Below, one piece after another: positions 9,696 through 20,062 of a DNA stretch of 64,000 nt. Source of the DNA: Vibrio chagasii (GTDB taxonomy: Bacteria; Pseudomonadota; Gammaproteobacteria; Enterobacterales; Vibrionaceae); NCBI GenBank assembly GCA_041879415.1, contig CP090851.1, forward strand, positions 2,728,001-2,792,000. The letters run 5' to 3'. Both the position numbers and the translations under genes were made by a program. How positions within the stretch are numbered: position 1 is the first letter of the stretch; every line of letters starts with the position of its first letter. Under the pieces are notes generated by a model. It saw nothing but the letters and a program-made list of their open reading frames with translations, did no database searches and was not told the origin of the DNA.

Positions 9696-10610
9696 TTAGA
9701 AGTACCCTTCGCGTTTTTTCTTCTCCATCGATCCCGAACTGTCGTGGTCGATAGCACGGCCTTGACGCTCTGAAGTCGTCGTCAGCAGCATCTCTTGTAT
9801 TATTTCAGGCAACGTTGCTGCTTCAGATTCCACAGCCCCTGTAAGTGGGTAACAACCAAGAGTACGGAAGCGAACCATTTTTTCTTCAACAACCTCGCCT
9901 TCTTTTAGCTCCATACGCTCATCATCTTTCATGATAAGCATGCCATCACGCTCAACAACAGGTCGCTTAGCAGCAAGGTATAAGCCAGGGATTTCAATAT
10001 TCTCTAGATAGATATATTGCCAAATATCGAGCTCAGTCCAGTTTGAAAGTGGGAATACGCGAATACTCTCGCCTTTATTCACCTTGCCGTTATAAATGTT
10101 CCATAGCTCAGGGCGTTGATTTTTAGGGTCCCAACGATGGTGTTCATCACGGAAGGAGTAAACACGCTCTTTTGCACGAGACTTCTCTTCATCTCGACGT
10201 GCTCCGCCAAAGGCCGCATCAAAACCATGCTTGTCCAACGCCTGCTTCAAGCCTTGCGTTTTCATGATATCTGTATGTAACGAACTACCATGTACAAACG
10301 GGCTGATGTTCATTTCTACCCCTTCAGGGTTTTGATGAACAATCAACTTCATTCCTAACTTTTGGGCCATATAGTCACGAAACTCGATCATCTCCTTAAA
10401 TTTCCACGTGGTATCAACATGCATCAATGGAAATGGAGGCGCGCCCGGAGCAAACGCTTTTTGCGCTAAGTGAAGCATCACAGACGAGTCTTTACCCACG
10501 GAATACAACATCACAGGGTTATCAAACTCAGAAGCCACCTCACGCATGATATGAATAGACTCAGCTTCTAATTGTTTTAGGTGAGTCATTCGCTCTGGAG
10601 AAACATTCAT
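9696..10610 (-). CDS. cysD: Sulfate adenylyltransferase, catalytic subunit
   Basis: The 304-residue protein has the PP-loop SVGKDS at about 37-42, HVDTTWKF, the [14 protein letters not shown] loop and [16 protein letters not shown] typical of CysD. It makes APS together with CysN. The ATG at 10610 ([20 protein letters not shown]) follows AAGGA at ten bases; the frame is open ten codons further into the permease gene end, which is less likely. The start lies 20 bases after the permease stop. Confidence 0.95.
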   Translation of the reverse strand: MNVSPERMTHLKQLEAESIHIMREVASEFDNPVMLYSVGKDSSVMLHLAQKAFAPGAPPFPLMHVDTTWKFKEMIEFRDYMAQKLGMKLIVHQNPEGVEMNISPFVHGSSLHTDIMKTQGLKQALDKHGFDAAFGGARRDEEKSRAKERVYSFRDEHHRWDPKNQRPELWNIYNGKVNKGESIRVFPLSNWTELDIWQYIYLENIEIPGLYLAAKRPVVERDGMLIMKDDERMELKEGEVVEEKMVRFRTLGCYPLTGAVESEAATLPEIIQEMLLTTTSERQGRAIDHDSSGSMEKKKREGYF

Positions 10611-10629
10611 TTCAAAGGAGTCCTTAAAA

Positions 10630-12369
10630 TTACAATCCAATAAAGGCAGGAATTGCGATTAACACAATCGCGCCGTAAAGCAGGCACATAGGAACACCAA
10701 CTTTAACAAAATCTTGTAGTTTATACTGCCCGGCATTAAACACCATCAAGTTAGTTTGATATCCATACGGGCTAATAAAGCTGGCACTCGCGCCAAATGC
10801 TACTGCAAGTATATACGCTTGAGGGTTTGCCGATAAACTTGAAGCTAACTCAATTCCAATTGGAAGAACCAGCGCAGCCGCTGCATTATTAGTGACAAGT
10901 TCTGTCATCAACCAAGACAGCAAATAAACTACAATCAAGCCAGTGAGTGGTGTAAATAAATAATCATATGAATGAACAATGTATTCTAAACCACTCAGAG
11001 CACCACTATTCGTTAACGCCTGAGACAAAAGAAGGGCTGAAGATATAATTAACCAAATGTTTTTAGGTAAACGGTATATAACTTCATTTGCAGTTAAACA
11101 CCCAGATAGCAATAGCGCACCTAATAGAACTAACATGACTTTAAACAGAGAGACTATTCCCAGCGCCGCTAGCAAAATTGATCCGAGAAAACCAACAACC
11201 GCCAGTTGTTCCTTCCAACCATCAAGACTCTGCTCTGTTTCGACTTCGCTCAGCAAGTAAAAATTCTTACGTATGTTCTTTCTCGAATAATAATCGCCCC
11301 CCACAGCAAGGACTAAGTAGTCTCCAGCCTTAAGTGTCACTTCACCTAGCTTACCCGATACCGGCTCTCCGTCTCGCTTAATCGCAACCACCGCGGCATC
11401 AAACAAAGCACGAAAACCAGAGTGCTTTAGTGTTTTTCCAATCAAATGGCTTTCAGGACGAATTACCACCTCAGATAGGTTATCAAGAGGGAGGCCATTA
11501 TCACTTGCAAATAACGACAAGCCATCAAATTGAGTTAAAGTAGTGACTTTTTTAACATCTCCACTAAACAGCAAGCGATCATAAGGCTGTATCACTTCCA
11601 GAGGTGTAACAGGAGATATCAAACGCCCACTTCGTAAAATCTCAACCAAGAACAACGAATCTAGGTGTCGAAGGCCATTTTGTTCAACTGTTTTACCTAC
11701 CAAATCAGATAGAGCAGACACTTCCGTATCAATAAGATAATCACGAATTTCTACGTTGCCTCTACCACGCTCAGGCAATAAGGGACTAAGAATGAAAAGT
11801 AGAACACCGCAACCTAACACTAAACATAAACCAACAGCGGTAAAATCGAAAAAATTCAAACTTGGTAAGCCAGAATCAATCACTAAGCTATTTACGATTA
11901 AATTCGTTGATGTTCCAACTAGAGTTAATGTGCCACCTAATATCGCAGCATAAGAAAGAGGCAAAAGCAGCTTGCTGGCTTTATGATGAGGGTTATTGCG
12001 AATTGGTGCCAACATTGTTGAGACAACCGCGGTGTTGTTCAATATGGCAGACGAGAATGTTGTTAAACTAAACAAGCGAAGCCAAGTGAGCCGATAATTC
12101 GACCCAATCACATAGTTAGTAATAAGACGCAACAGTTTAGTTTTCTCCAGTGCTACCGAACTAATCATCAACAGCATTAGTGTAAGCAAACCTTTATTGG
12201 AAAAACTTTGAATCACTTGCTCTGTGCTCACCAGCGAAGTTACCAACAAAGTCAGTAATAACACGCCAAACACTTTATCAGAATGAGACTGATAACGAAT
12301 CAAGCCAAAAACGGTAGCAACGAACAAGAAAATCACCTGCACTGCAGGGCTTATTAACCAATCAAGCAA
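10630..12369 (-). CDS. SLC13/DASS-type permease with TrkA_C domains, probable sulfate importer
   Basis: The protein has hydrophobic N- and C-terminal halves separated by a soluble stretch with two RCK/TrkA_C-like modules ([20 protein letters not shown], then a repeat with [23 protein letters not shown]). Conserved anion-transporter segments include [13 protein letters not shown] and the terminal [14 protein letters not shown]13-type permeases with this layout import sulfate in bacteria and algae. No ATG fits well; a TTG at 12369 preceded by GGAG gives 579 residues, the usual size, while the open frame continues 85 codons into non-conserved sequence. Location directly before cysD supports sulfate as substrate. 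Confidence 0.82.
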   Translation of the reverse strand: MLDWLISPAVQVIFLFVATVFGLIRYQSHSDKVFGVLLLTLLVTSLVSTEQVIQSFSNKGLLTLMLLMISSVALEKTKLLRLITNYVIGSNYRLTWLRLFSLTTFSSAILNNTAVVSTMLAPIRNNPHHKASKLLLPLSYAAILGGTLTLVGTSTNLIVNSLVIDSGLPSLNFFDFTAVGLCLVLGCGVLLFILSPLLPERGRGNVEIRDYLIDTEVSALSDLVGKTVEQNGLRHLDSLFLVEILRSGRLISPVTPLEVIQPYDRLLFSGDVKKVTTLTQFDGLSLFASDNGLPLDNLSEVVIRPESHLIGKTLKHSGFRALFDAAVVAIKRDGEPVSGKLGEVTLKAGDYLVLAVGGDYYSRKNIRKNFYLLSEVETEQSLDGWKEQLAVVGFLGSILLAALGIVSLFKVMLVLLGALLLSGCLTANEVIYRLPKNIWLIISSALLLSQALTNSGALSGLEYIVHSYDYLFTPLTGLIVVYLLSWLMTELVTNNAAAALVLPIGIELASSLSANPQAYILAVAFGASASFISPYGYQTNLMVFNAGQYKLQDFVKVGVPMCLLYGAIVLIAIPAFIGL

Positions 12370-12482
12370 AATGAATGCTCCGAATAAACGCACTAGGGTA
12401 TGAAAGCACAATAGACTCGACAGCCTATCATGTTGAACATATTGAGTTAAGTGTACTTGTATTGTATCGATAACCTGAACAG

Positions 12483-12519
12483 AAAAGGGCCCAACCTCAT
12501 ATCGAGATTGGGCCCTTTC
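12483..12519 (-). terminator. Stem-loop terminator after the second wecA-like gene
   Basis: GGGCCCAATCTCG, short loop, GAGGTTGGGCCC is followed on the minus strand by TTTTCTGTT. It separates the 12.6-25.8 kb sugar cluster from the sulfate-activation operon. Confidence 0.7.
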
Positions 12520-12656
12520 GCTTGTGGTAACGAGTGATGGCAACCTAAAACAGAATTGGCGGAGGAACACCAACAGATATCGATGGATAAAACAGACGAT
12601 AGATGAAGCCTTACCCGCGCACACGAGAATGCTAGTATTTCGACATTCCCATCACC

Positions 12657-13760
12657 TTATAATACAGCTGTTTCCCCAGGTTGTTTTTCCTCAAGTTTCT
12701 TCCACTTTCTAACAATCTTCGCCATCTTGAACGAGTGTGTCATTGCGTAGGTGTGTAATGAGAAACACATCACAATGGTGTAGAACATGACGAACTCAGG
12801 CACTTGGAAGTACTCTCCCAATAACCCCAAGGTTGAATAAAGCAATTGTACTAAACATATCACCACTAACGACTCACGAGGGGTAAAGCCGATACGTTGC
12901 ATAATGTGGTGAAAATGCTCGCGGTCCGGTTTAAATGGCGAGTGCCCTTTGCGAATACGACGGATCATGATCGCCATCATATCGATCAAAGGGACTGCAA
13001 TAAGCCACAAGGCTGTCACTGGGCGAATAATATAGTGACCGTCATCGGACTGCGTGCCACCAATCAACACCCAAATCACTATAAAGCCGATCATCATGCT
13101 GCCCGCATCGCCCATGAACACCTTACGAAGCTTGCCAAAGTAGCCCAAGTTGAACAGAACAAAAGGGAATAACATGACCACCATGACCGCCATAAAAAAG
13201 GCATAAAACTCGAGTTCATAAGCAAAGAACACGACACCTAATGAGGTAAACACTACCATGCTCAAACCGCCCAGCAGGCCATCAATACCATCAACCATAT
13301 TAAAGGCATTGATCGCAGCAATTACGGCGATCACCGTAATCACGCTGTCGAGCACCACAGGGAAATCTAACACACCAAACCCAAATACATCCCCGACGTG
13401 AGAGAGGGTTAATTCGGTGTAATGCATAATCACCATCGCCAACATCGCTTGTACGCCCATTCTGAGCTTAAAGCTGATGTCAAAGCGATCATCTGCCACC
13501 CCAACCAGTACTAGTACAGTTAAACACGTGGCAGCTATCTCTAGGTTATTGAACTGCTCTGCATTCACATACAGGAAGTACAACAAGGTAATGCACAAAG
13601 AGATGCCCCCTACGAGGGGAACTACGCCTTCGTGGTGCTTTCTGGCATTGGGTTTGTCGGTTAGGCCAATCGCATAACCGACTTTGCGCATGCAGTACAA
13701 CACAGCAAGGGAAATAAAGAAAAACATCGAGAGTTCGATGAGGTACTCAAACAGTGACAT
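12657..13760 (-). CDS. Undecaprenyl-phosphate sugar-1-phosphate transferase, WecA-like (copy 2)
   Basis: The 367-residue membrane protein shares the motifs of the copy at 5388-6452: DKPNARKHHEGVVPLVGG, GVADDRFD, NAFNMVDGIDGLLGG, VFMGDAGSMMIG and HFHHIMQR. It would transfer GlcNAc-1-phosphate or a related amino-sugar phosphate onto undecaprenyl phosphate and so start the repeat unit made by the Wzx/Wzy cluster upstream on the same strand. A 200-base gap separates it from the epimerase gene. Its divergence from copy 1 suggests long-standing paralogues rather than a recent duplication. Confidence 0.87.
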   Translation of the reverse strand: MSLFEYLIELSMFFFISLAVLYCMRKVGYAIGLTDKPNARKHHEGVVPLVGGISLCITLLYFLYVNAEQFNNLEIAATCLTVLVLVGVADDRFDISFKLRMGVQAMLAMVIMHYTELTLSHVGDVFGFGVLDFPVVLDSVITVIAVIAAINAFNMVDGIDGLLGGLSMVVFTSLGVVFFAYELEFYAFFMAVMVVMLFPFVLFNLGYFGKLRKVFMGDAGSMMIGFIVIWVLIGGTQSDDGHYIIRPVTALWLIAVPLIDMMAIMIRRIRKGHSPFKPDREHFHHIMQRIGFTPRESLVVICLVQLLYSTLGLLGEYFQVPEFVMFYTIVMCFSLHTYAMTHSFKMAKIVRKWKKLEEKQPGETAVL

Positions 13761-13961
13761 CAGGGTAAGCCTATAATTGGTTGTTACTTTGTGCTTTTAT
13801 TGCTTGGGAATAGTTTGTTAGCGATTTATGACAAACAAAAGTGCCCCAAGCCAGAATGGAATGAGGCACTAGCAACGTCAGAGATGCTGTATGTATATAG
13901 AAGAGGTTTATAGGAATGGACAGGTTTCTATATTTGAGCTTTAGAAAGCCCTATTGGGAGT

Positions 13962-14966
13962 TTACTTGTTGTAAAACTCGCGGTACCACTGAATGAACTC
14001 AGCGACACCCTCTTTCACGGTAACCTTGGGGGTATAGCCGGTTGCGGCAAATAGGTCTTGAGTATCAGCATAAGTTTGGTACACATCACCAGGTTGCATT
14101 TCGCGGAAGTTTTTCTTCGCTTCAATGCCTAGTTCATCTTCAATGGCTTTCACAAAATCCATCAGGTTGATTGGTGAGCCATGGCCAATGTTATACACCG
14201 CATAAGGGGCAGAACTGGTTGCTGGTGAACCAGCTTCTACTGTCCATTCGTTATCACGGGTTGGCAGTACATCCGCGATGCGTACTACACCTTCAACAAT
14301 ATCGTTGACGTGGGTAAAATCACGCCACATGTCACCATTGTTGTTGATATCGATCGTGTCGCCATCCAGAATCTTCTTAGTGAAGATAAACGGCGCCATA
14401 TCCGGGCGGCCCCATGAACCATAAACCGTAAAGAAACGCAGGCCTGTCGTTGGGATGTCGTACAGATGAGAATAGCTATGCGCCATCAATTCATTCGACT
14501 TCTTAGTTGCGGCGTACAATGAAACAGGGTGATCCACCGAATCGGACGTTGCAAACGGCGTTTTCGCATTTAAGCCGTACACCGAGCTTGAAGAAGCATA
14601 CACCAAGTGCTGCACTTTATTGTGACGACACCCTTCTAGAATGTTTAAGTGCCCCACAAGGTTTGAATCCGCATACGCGTGTGGATTTTCAATAGAGTAG
14701 CGAACACCAGCTTGCGCCGCTAAATGGATCACTTGATCAAACAGCTCCGCTTCAAACAAGTCAGCCACACCATCGCGATCGGCAATGTCTAACTCAACCA
14801 ATTTAAAATTGGCATGTTGAATACGCGCGAGGCGGGCCTCTTTCAGAGCCACATCGTAGTAGTCGTTGAGGTTATCGACACCGATAACTTGATGACCTTT
14901 CGCTGTAAGCTGCTCTGCCACCGCACTGCCGATAAAACCCGCCGCGCCTGTTACTAAATACTTCAT
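13962..14966 (-). CDS. UDP-glucuronate 4-epimerase (GAE type)
   Basis: The 334-residue extended short-chain dehydrogenase begins MKYLVTGAAGFIGSAVAE (NAD-binding GxxGxxG) and has the YAATK catalytic Tyr-Lys motif, GVRYSIENPHAYADSN and FFTVYGSWGRPDMAPF, all typical of UDP-glucuronic acid 4-epimerases of the CapI/LpsL group. It converts UDP-GlcA to UDP-GalA. It starts ten bases after ugd, whose product is its substrate, so the pair supplies both uronic acids to this cluster. Confidence 0.9.
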   Translation of the reverse strand: MKYLVTGAAGFIGSAVAEQLTAKGHQVIGVDNLNDYYDVALKEARLARIQHANFKLVELDIADRDGVADLFEAELFDQVIHLAAQAGVRYSIENPHAYADSNLVGHLNILEGCRHNKVQHLVYASSSSVYGLNAKTPFATSDSVDHPVSLYAATKKSNELMAHSYSHLYDIPTTGLRFFTVYGSWGRPDMAPFIFTKKILDGDTIDINNNGDMWRDFTHVNDIVEGVVRIADVLPTRDNEWTVEAGSPATSSAPYAVYNIGHGSPINLMDFVKAIEDELGIEAKKNFREMQPGDVYQTYADTQDLFAATGYTPKVTVKEGVAEFIQWYREFYNK

Positions 14967-14975
14967 TGTTTACCC

Positions 14976-16142
14976 TTAATCTGAACCGAAAAGATCGCGT
15001 GTGTACACTTTGTCTTCTACATCCGCCAGCTCTTGCGCCATGCGGTTAGACACAATCACATCACAGCTTGATTTAAACTGCTCAAAATCCGTTAGCACCA
15101 ATGAGCGGAAGAACTCTTTTTCTTTCAGTTCTGGCTCAAACACCACCACTTCAATGCCTTTGGCTTTCAGGCGCTTCATAATGCCTTGAATGCTCGAAGC
15201 GCGGAAATTGTCCGAGCCAGACTTCATCACTAAACGGTAGATGCCCACGCGCGTTGGGTTACGCTTGATAATTGAATCAGCAATAAAATCTTTACGTGTG
15301 GTATTTGAATCTACAATTGCACCAATGATGTTATTCGGTACGTCTGAATAATTAGCTCGCAGCTGTTTAGTATCTTTTGGAAGACAGTAACCACCGTAAC
15401 CAAAAGAAGGGTTGTTGTAATGTGAACCGATACGTGGGTCTAAACAGACGCCATCAATGATCTGGCGGGTATCTAAGCCGTGCGATTCAGCGTAAGTGTC
15501 GAGTTCATTAAAGTAAGCGACGCGCAGGGCCAAGTAAGTATTGGAAAACAGTTTTACCGCTTCCGCTTCAGTCGAGTCCGTATACAAAATTTCAACGTCT
15601 TTCTTCACCGCCCCTTCTAACAACAAGTTCGCGAATACTGTCGCGCGTTCCGAGCGCTCACCCACTACAATACGTGATGGGTGCAGGTTATCGTAGAGCG
15701 CTTTACCTTCACGCAAAAACTCTGGCGAGAACATCAGGTTTTCACAACCCAGTTCCTCTTTAATACGCGCAGTATAACCCACAGGGACAGTAGACTTGAT
15801 CACCATTACCGCATTCGGGTTAATCGCCATTACGTCTTTGATTACTGCTTCTACAGAAGATGTGTTGAAGTAATTGGTTTCAACATCGTAGTCTGTTGGC
15901 GTGGCGATAATCACGAATTCTGCATCGGCATACGACAGTTCTTTATCAAGTGTTGCGGTAAAGTTTAATGGCTTGTTTGCCAAAAAATCTTCTATTTCTG
16001 CGTCGACAATTGGCGATATTTTATCATTCAATAATTTTACTTTTTCTTCGATAATATCTACTGCGACAACGTCATGATACTGGGCCAATAGCATCGCATT
16101 TGATAAGCCTACATAGCCAGTACCGGCAATTGAAATCTTCAA
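14976..16142 (-). CDS. ugd: UDP-glucose 6-dehydrogenase (copy 1)
   Basis: The 388-residue protein starts [20 protein letters not shown] (NAD site) and contains [10 protein letters not shown], the [15 protein letters not shown] stretch and the catalytic cysteine region [15 protein letters not shown]. It oxidises UDP-glucose twice to UDP-glucuronate. It is the short-class enzyme used in capsule and lipid A pathways. It is followed closely by the uronate 4-epimerase. A diverged paralogue lies at 58872-60035 on the same strand; the proteins share the ending [10 protein letters not shown]. Confidence 0.96.
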   Translation of the reverse strand: MKISIAGTGYVGLSNAMLLAQYHDVVAVDIIEEKVKLLNDKISPIVDAEIEDFLANKPLNFTATLDKELSYADAEFVIIATPTDYDVETNYFNTSSVEAVIKDVMAINPNAVMVIKSTVPVGYTARIKEELGCENLMFSPEFLREGKALYDNLHPSRIVVGERSERATVFANLLLEGAVKKDVEILYTDSTEAEAVKLFSNTYLALRVAYFNELDTYAESHGLDTRQIIDGVCLDPRIGSHYNNPSFGYGGYCLPKDTKQLRANYSDVPNNIIGAIVDSNTTRKDFIADSIIKRNPTRVGIYRLVMKSGSDNFRASSIQGIMKRLKAKGIEVVVFEPELKEKEFFRSLVLTDFEQFKSSCDVIVSNRMAQELADVEDKVYTRDLFGSD

Positions 16143-16146
16143 TTAA

Positions 16147-17277
16147 TTATCCTTCTAACGTTGAACATTTTAATTTTTCTAATATGTCAAAAGGATATTT
16201 ATTACTCCTATTTTGAAACTGGAATATATCTCTATTTAGAATTACGCCATTTTTTATTTCAGTAGCACCTCTCAACACTTCATTCTCATAAAAAGAACCA
16301 TCGTCATTAATAAAGTAACTCAAATAAGGTAATAATGATCTACTTAATTCAAAAGAGCTTGTATTCCAATATAAAGAAGGAGTATGATCAACACCATAAT
16401 AAGATACAGAACTGTCTAAAACATTAAACATAGGTGAATCTAAACTTGTAGGACGCGCAAATTCAAATCCCATTTTAGAATCACAAGAAACATCAACAAT
16501 AAGCATATTATCTTTTAATAGTTGTACTTGCTCATTCAAAATAAACATGAGCGGATTTTTTACATCCTGAAGTACACAATTGACAATTACATCACAATTT
16601 CTCACTTCATCGAACAAATAACTATCATTGGTGGTTAAAGCTCTTGTCATAGGATGATGAGTAAGCTGTTCATACTTAACTTGAGGTATTTGGTTTGCAA
16701 CCATATAGGTAGGACGCTTAGTATATACTGTAATATCATTCACTCCAAGTCCTATCAATGCATGGACAGCCCCCCTAGCAGTTGAACCAAAACCAAAAAC
16801 AGCAACTTTTAATTGTTCTCCAAATAAAGGCATTATCCCCTTAAGTTGAAGTGCATGCATTACAGAAGCATTTCCTGCCATCTCATTATTTTTGTGGAAT
16901 ATATGATGTTTGTTAGCACCATGCATACATTCAAACGCAACAAGCGTTAGCTTTTTATCAATTGCACATTGAGTAATTTCGGTTCCTTGCACACAATGTG
17001 GCCACCCCCAGACCAAACTCCCCTCGTTCATTAAAGCAAAATCATCCATCTCTGGTTTCGGTAGCAACAAATTCTGACTAAGACTGAACAACTCATTGCG
17101 GCTAACAATACCTTTAACATCATAATCCTTAATATTAAAACCAAAATTGCTTGCATAACCCTCTTCAAAATACATTTCTTGCAAAATGTGCTTAGGAATA
17201 GAATCAAAATGTTTGGGATGAATTGGGATACGGTTCTCGTTTTTCTTACTTGATGTACCAAAAACAGATAGAGTCAT
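16147..17277 (-). CDS. N5-(carboxyethyl)ornithine synthase-like opine dehydrogenase
   Basis: The 376-residue protein belongs to the alanine dehydrogenase/transhydrogenase fold. It shows NENRIP (13-18), LLPKP (71-75), WGWPHCVQG (90-98), HKNNEMAG (128-135) and the nucleotide site GFGSTARGA (162-170), a pattern I recognise from N5-(L-1-carboxyethyl)-L-ornithine synthases. Those enzymes reductively join pyruvate to the side-chain amine of ornithine or lysine with NADPH. Placed between ugd and glycosyltransferase genes, it probably makes an N-carboxyethyl amino acid that is amide-linked to a uronic acid of the polymer, as known for alaninolysine in some enterobacterial O-antigens. Family call good; substrate inferred. 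The DNA here is visibly more AT-rich than the adjoining ugd. Confidence 0.72.
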   Translation of the reverse strand: MTLSVFGTSSKKNENRIPIHPKHFDSIPKHILQEMYFEEGYASNFGFNIKDYDVKGIVSRNELFSLSQNLLLPKPEMDDFALMNEGSLVWGWPHCVQGTEITQCAIDKKLTLVAFECMHGANKHHIFHKNNEMAGNASVMHALQLKGIMPLFGEQLKVAVFGFGSTARGAVHALIGLGVNDITVYTKRPTYMVANQIPQVKYEQLTHHPMTRALTTNDSYLFDEVRNCDVIVNCVLQDVKNPLMFILNEQVQLLKDNMLIVDVSCDSKMGFEFARPTSLDSPMFNVLDSSVSYYGVDHTPSLYWNTSSFELSRSLLPYLSYFINDDGSFYENEVLRGATEIKNGVILNRDIFQFQNRSNKYPFDILEKLKCSTLEG

Positions 17278-17281
17278 TTAA

Positions 17282-18373
17282 TTATAATCCTATTAATAAA
17301 TTCACTAAGAACTTTGATTTATCTTCAACATCAAAGTTATTATTCGCATAAATTCGAGATTGATGATTTAGCCTCAACATTGTATCGTCATCAATCATAT
17401 TAGTTATTTCTATTACAAGTTGATCTATAGATTTTAAAGGCACAAGCTTACCATTAATATTATTTTCAATGGCATCACGCACTCCAGGAACGTCATATCC
17501 TATAACTGGCAAGCCGCAACTATTCGCCTCCATAACGCAAACAGGGAAACCTTCTCGAACTGAAGGTAAAACTAACAAATCAGATTCGTGGTAGTACTTT
17601 ACTACAGATTTTTGAAAACCTTCAAACCTAATCATCATCCCAAATTCATCTTTAAATCTTTCAATATCCTCTAGAGTTAAAGAAGTTGGATTATTTGGAT
17701 AAACATCCCCAACTAATGTTAATTGAACGTCTATCCCTTTTTCCAATAGTTTTCTGAGTAAACAAATAACGTCCATAGTACCTTTGTCCTCAATCAATCG
17801 TCCGATATAGAGAATCTTCAGTGGGCTATTAGCTTCTAAGAATTTCGGTTTAAATTTTTTAAATGGAAATAAATTAAAATCAACCCCTATCCCACCAGTG
17901 ACAATATCATTAGGCGAACCTAGAAGTAACCTTTCTTCATTATTGCAAAATAAACGTTTGCCAGAACTCAAATGCAATATTTTTTTAATTGTACCTCTTG
18001 CAAATCGATTAGATGAAAAAATACTGCCTAACCCTTCAGTATAAATTATCAATCTTCGATTAAATGGAATTATAAATAAAAAATGAATTAACAACGTAAC
18101 TAAAAAGTGACAAATAAAAGTATCACCATGATATCTATGCTTTATTACTAATAAGTTTGAAAGAAACCAATATTTAACAAGGTTAGTTTTATTACTTAAT
18201 TTGGGTAAGCTATAGATAACAACACCTAACGTTTCAAGTTTCATCTTGCTTTCATCGCAATCATTAGGGGCAATTAAATACACCTGATTTTTTTCTAGCA
18301 ACTTCTCTATATAGTGTTTTCTAAATATTAAAGTTGTTTTGACTGAGTTCTGAACGATTATAATTCTTCTCAT
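17282..18373 (-). CDS. Glycosyltransferase, family 4 (GT-B)
   Basis: The protein has the GT4 donor half: ILYIGRLIEDKGTMDVICLL, then LLVLPSVREGFPVCVMEANSCGLPVIGYDVPGVRDAI with the E-x7-E-like nucleotide-sugar motif. It should add one sugar to the lipid-linked unit on the cytoplasmic face. The ATG at 18373 (MRRIIIVQ) has AAGGG seven bases upstream, giving 363 residues; the frame is open eleven codons further. The start lies 53 bases inside the end of the wzy-like gene, an unusually long overlap. Donor and linkage cannot be told from sequence. Confidence 0.85.
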   Translation of the reverse strand: MRRIIIVQNSVKTTLIFRKHYIEKLLEKNQVYLIAPNDCDESKMKLETLGVVIYSLPKLSNKTNLVKYWFLSNLLVIKHRYHGDTFICHFLVTLLIHFLFIIPFNRRLIIYTEGLGSIFSSNRFARGTIKKILHLSSGKRLFCNNEERLLLGSPNDIVTGGIGVDFNLFPFKKFKPKFLEANSPLKILYIGRLIEDKGTMDVICLLRKLLEKGIDVQLTLVGDVYPNNPTSLTLEDIERFKDEFGMMIRFEGFQKSVVKYYHESDLLVLPSVREGFPVCVMEANSCGLPVIGYDVPGVRDAIENNINGKLVPLKSIDQLVIEITNMIDDDTMLRLNHQSRIYANNNFDVEDKSKFLVNLLIGL

Positions 18374-19499
18374 TCTTTTTCCCTTCATAACAAACCATAA
18401 CAACAAATATCAAAACAAATGGGAATCTATACCTTGCTGCAGTACCGAAGTTAAAAACAACCAAACCATAGATCCCACAACAACAGATCATAAAAAACAA
18501 CCAATATAAAGCAAAAGGTCTTGAAACATTATTTTTAACCAGGCGAAAAAAGCATACAACCATAAGCGAAAATACAATTAAATTTTCAACCGCTTGAATC
18601 AATTGCATTCCCCCCTGGGCATCAAAGAGTGTCGGCATTAGAAGAAACTTAGTAGTCCCTGAAAATAAACCCAAAATAAAATCTGTGATAGAAGCGATAG
18701 GTTTAACTAAGCCTTCTCCTCCGTCTTCTATGAACATCGCTTGTCTATAATAATTTACAGGTTCAATTATAAAGGGAGAGATAGAAATTAAAATCACAAC
18801 CGACACTATGAATAGAAACAAGAATTTCTTAAAACTAACCCCGGTATCGCTTAGCCTAAAAATTAGAGTAAAGATGCCTAACAAAAATAGAATGATCGCA
18901 TTTTGAAATTTAACAAGAAAAAGGAAAACTATGCATATCGAATATAGTAAAATTTTTCTCTCCAAAAGAAATACTATAGATAAAAACATAAGCATCAATA
19001 TCAAAGTGTCTCTCAAGGATAAAGATGAATACAATAAAAAACTTGGGTATAAAATAAAAAACCAAGAAGAAAAACTAGTTAAATACCCTTTTCTATACAA
19101 AAAAACAAAAAGTAACACCGCTATAATTCGATTTGCGAAACCTAAACTACTTATTGTAAATAAGGTCGGTATTGGTATAAAACTAAGTAATATTGAAGCA
19201 GTGTCGACAGAAGTAGCAACACCAAAATTTGAGGTGTCAAGATTCCTAAAATCATTAGATAATATCCAATAACGGTATTGATCAGGAAAATACTCGGGAG
19301 AAAATAGCAATCCATTTAAAAAGAATGGCAAAATGCTTACAAGAATAAGAGCAATAATATAAGGCCAAGGCACTCTATATATGTACTTCATAGAAATAGC
19401 AACCACGACTAAGAAAAGGTAGTTTGGTAAATCTAATATAACACTACCAGTACCATCATAATCGGTAAGATACTTGATATAGTCAAGATTATAAATCAT
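18321..19499 (-). CDS. Wzy-like O-antigen/capsule polymerase (EpsG type)
   Basis: The 392-residue protein is almost entirely hydrophobic with ten or more predicted membrane segments. It has the FPDQYRYW stretch early on and the LYPSFLLYSSLSLRDTLILML motif seen in EpsG-like polymerases. It should join lipid-linked repeat units at the periplasmic face. Sequence similarity among such polymerases is always low, so the call rests on topology, the SLRD-type motif and the presence of a Wzx flippase in the same cluster. Confidence 0.75.
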   Translation of the reverse strand: MIYNLDYIKYLTDYDGTGSVILDLPNYLFLVVVAISMKYIYRVPWPYIIALILVSILPFFLNGLLFSPEYFPDQYRYWILSNDFRNLDTSNFGVATSVDTASILLSFIPIPTLFTISSLGFANRIIAVLLFVFLYRKGYLTSFSSWFFILYPSFLLYSSLSLRDTLILMLMFLSIVFLLERKILLYSICIVFLFLVKFQNAIILFLLGIFTLIFRLSDTGVSFKKFLFLFIVSVVILISISPFIIEPVNYYRQAMFIEDGGEGLVKPIASITDFILGLFSGTTKFLLMPTLFDAQGGMQLIQAVENLIVFSLMVVCFFRLVKNNVSRPFALYWLFFMICCCGIYGLVVFNFGTAARYRFPFVLIFVVMVCYEGKKNEKNYNRSELSQNNFNI

Positions 19500-19510
19500 G
19501 AAAAAACCTA

Positions 19511-20062
19511 CTAATCACATAGCCAACGATTGTTAACATATTGATTATAACAAGTATATCTAACTAGTTTTGCTGGATTCCCGACAACAATTGAGCTTTC
19601 CTCAACATCCTTTGTAACAACACTTGCTGCACCTATGATGCACCCAGAACCTATCTTTTTATCGCCGATAATATTTACATTCGGGCCAATATATACATCA
19701 TCCCCGATCGTAGCTCCCTTTTGACTATGAGAACCTAAAGTTGTAAATTGAGAAAAATTAACATTGTTTCCGATAACAGTATTTGGATTGACAACTATAT
19801 TCATGCCATGCCCTAAATAAAGACCATAACCACATTGAACTTTTGAGGAGATATGGATACCGTAATTAACCCTAGCACGATATAACCAAAACATTGCAAA
19901 TAATCTAAAGCATTTATTATCTACCTTACTCAACCTAAACCAAAACGTATACTTAAAACCATTATTAAAATAAAATTCTCTGATGAAGATTTTTATAGAA
20001 ATTTGTCCATGATACCTGAACAAATCACTTTTAATATATTTCAAACACTTATTCAACTTCAT
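19511..20062 (-). CDS. Left-handed beta-helix O-acetyltransferase (serine acetyltransferase-like)
   Basis: The C-terminal half is made of hexapeptide repeats (IGNNVNFSQFTTLGSHSQKG, IGDDVYIGPNVNIIGD, IGSGCIIGAASVVTKDV) and ends with VVGNPAKLVRY, the acetyl-CoA binding coil of CysE/WcaB-like enzymes. It probably O-acetylates a sugar of this glycan. The ATG at 20062 (MKLNKCLKYIKSDLFRY) gives 183 residues and overlaps the preceding glycosyltransferase by 14 bases; the frame is open 15 codons further. Confidence 0.82.
   Translation of the reverse strand: MKLNKCLKYIKSDLFRYHGQISIKIFIREFYFNNGFKYTFWFRLSKVDNKCFRLFAMFWLYRARVNYGIHISSKVQCGYGLYLGHGMNIVVNPNTVIGNNVNFSQFTTLGSHSQKGATIGDDVYIGPNVNIIGDKKIGSGCIIGAASVVTKDVEESSIVVGNPAKLVRYTCYNQYVNNRWLCD

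Noticed and set aside
18931..19272. 113-codon lysine-rich plus-strand frame inside the wzy-like gene
   Set aside because: Lysine/asparagine-rich antisense of an AT-rich membrane-protein gene; no ribosome site, and the minus strand explains the region.
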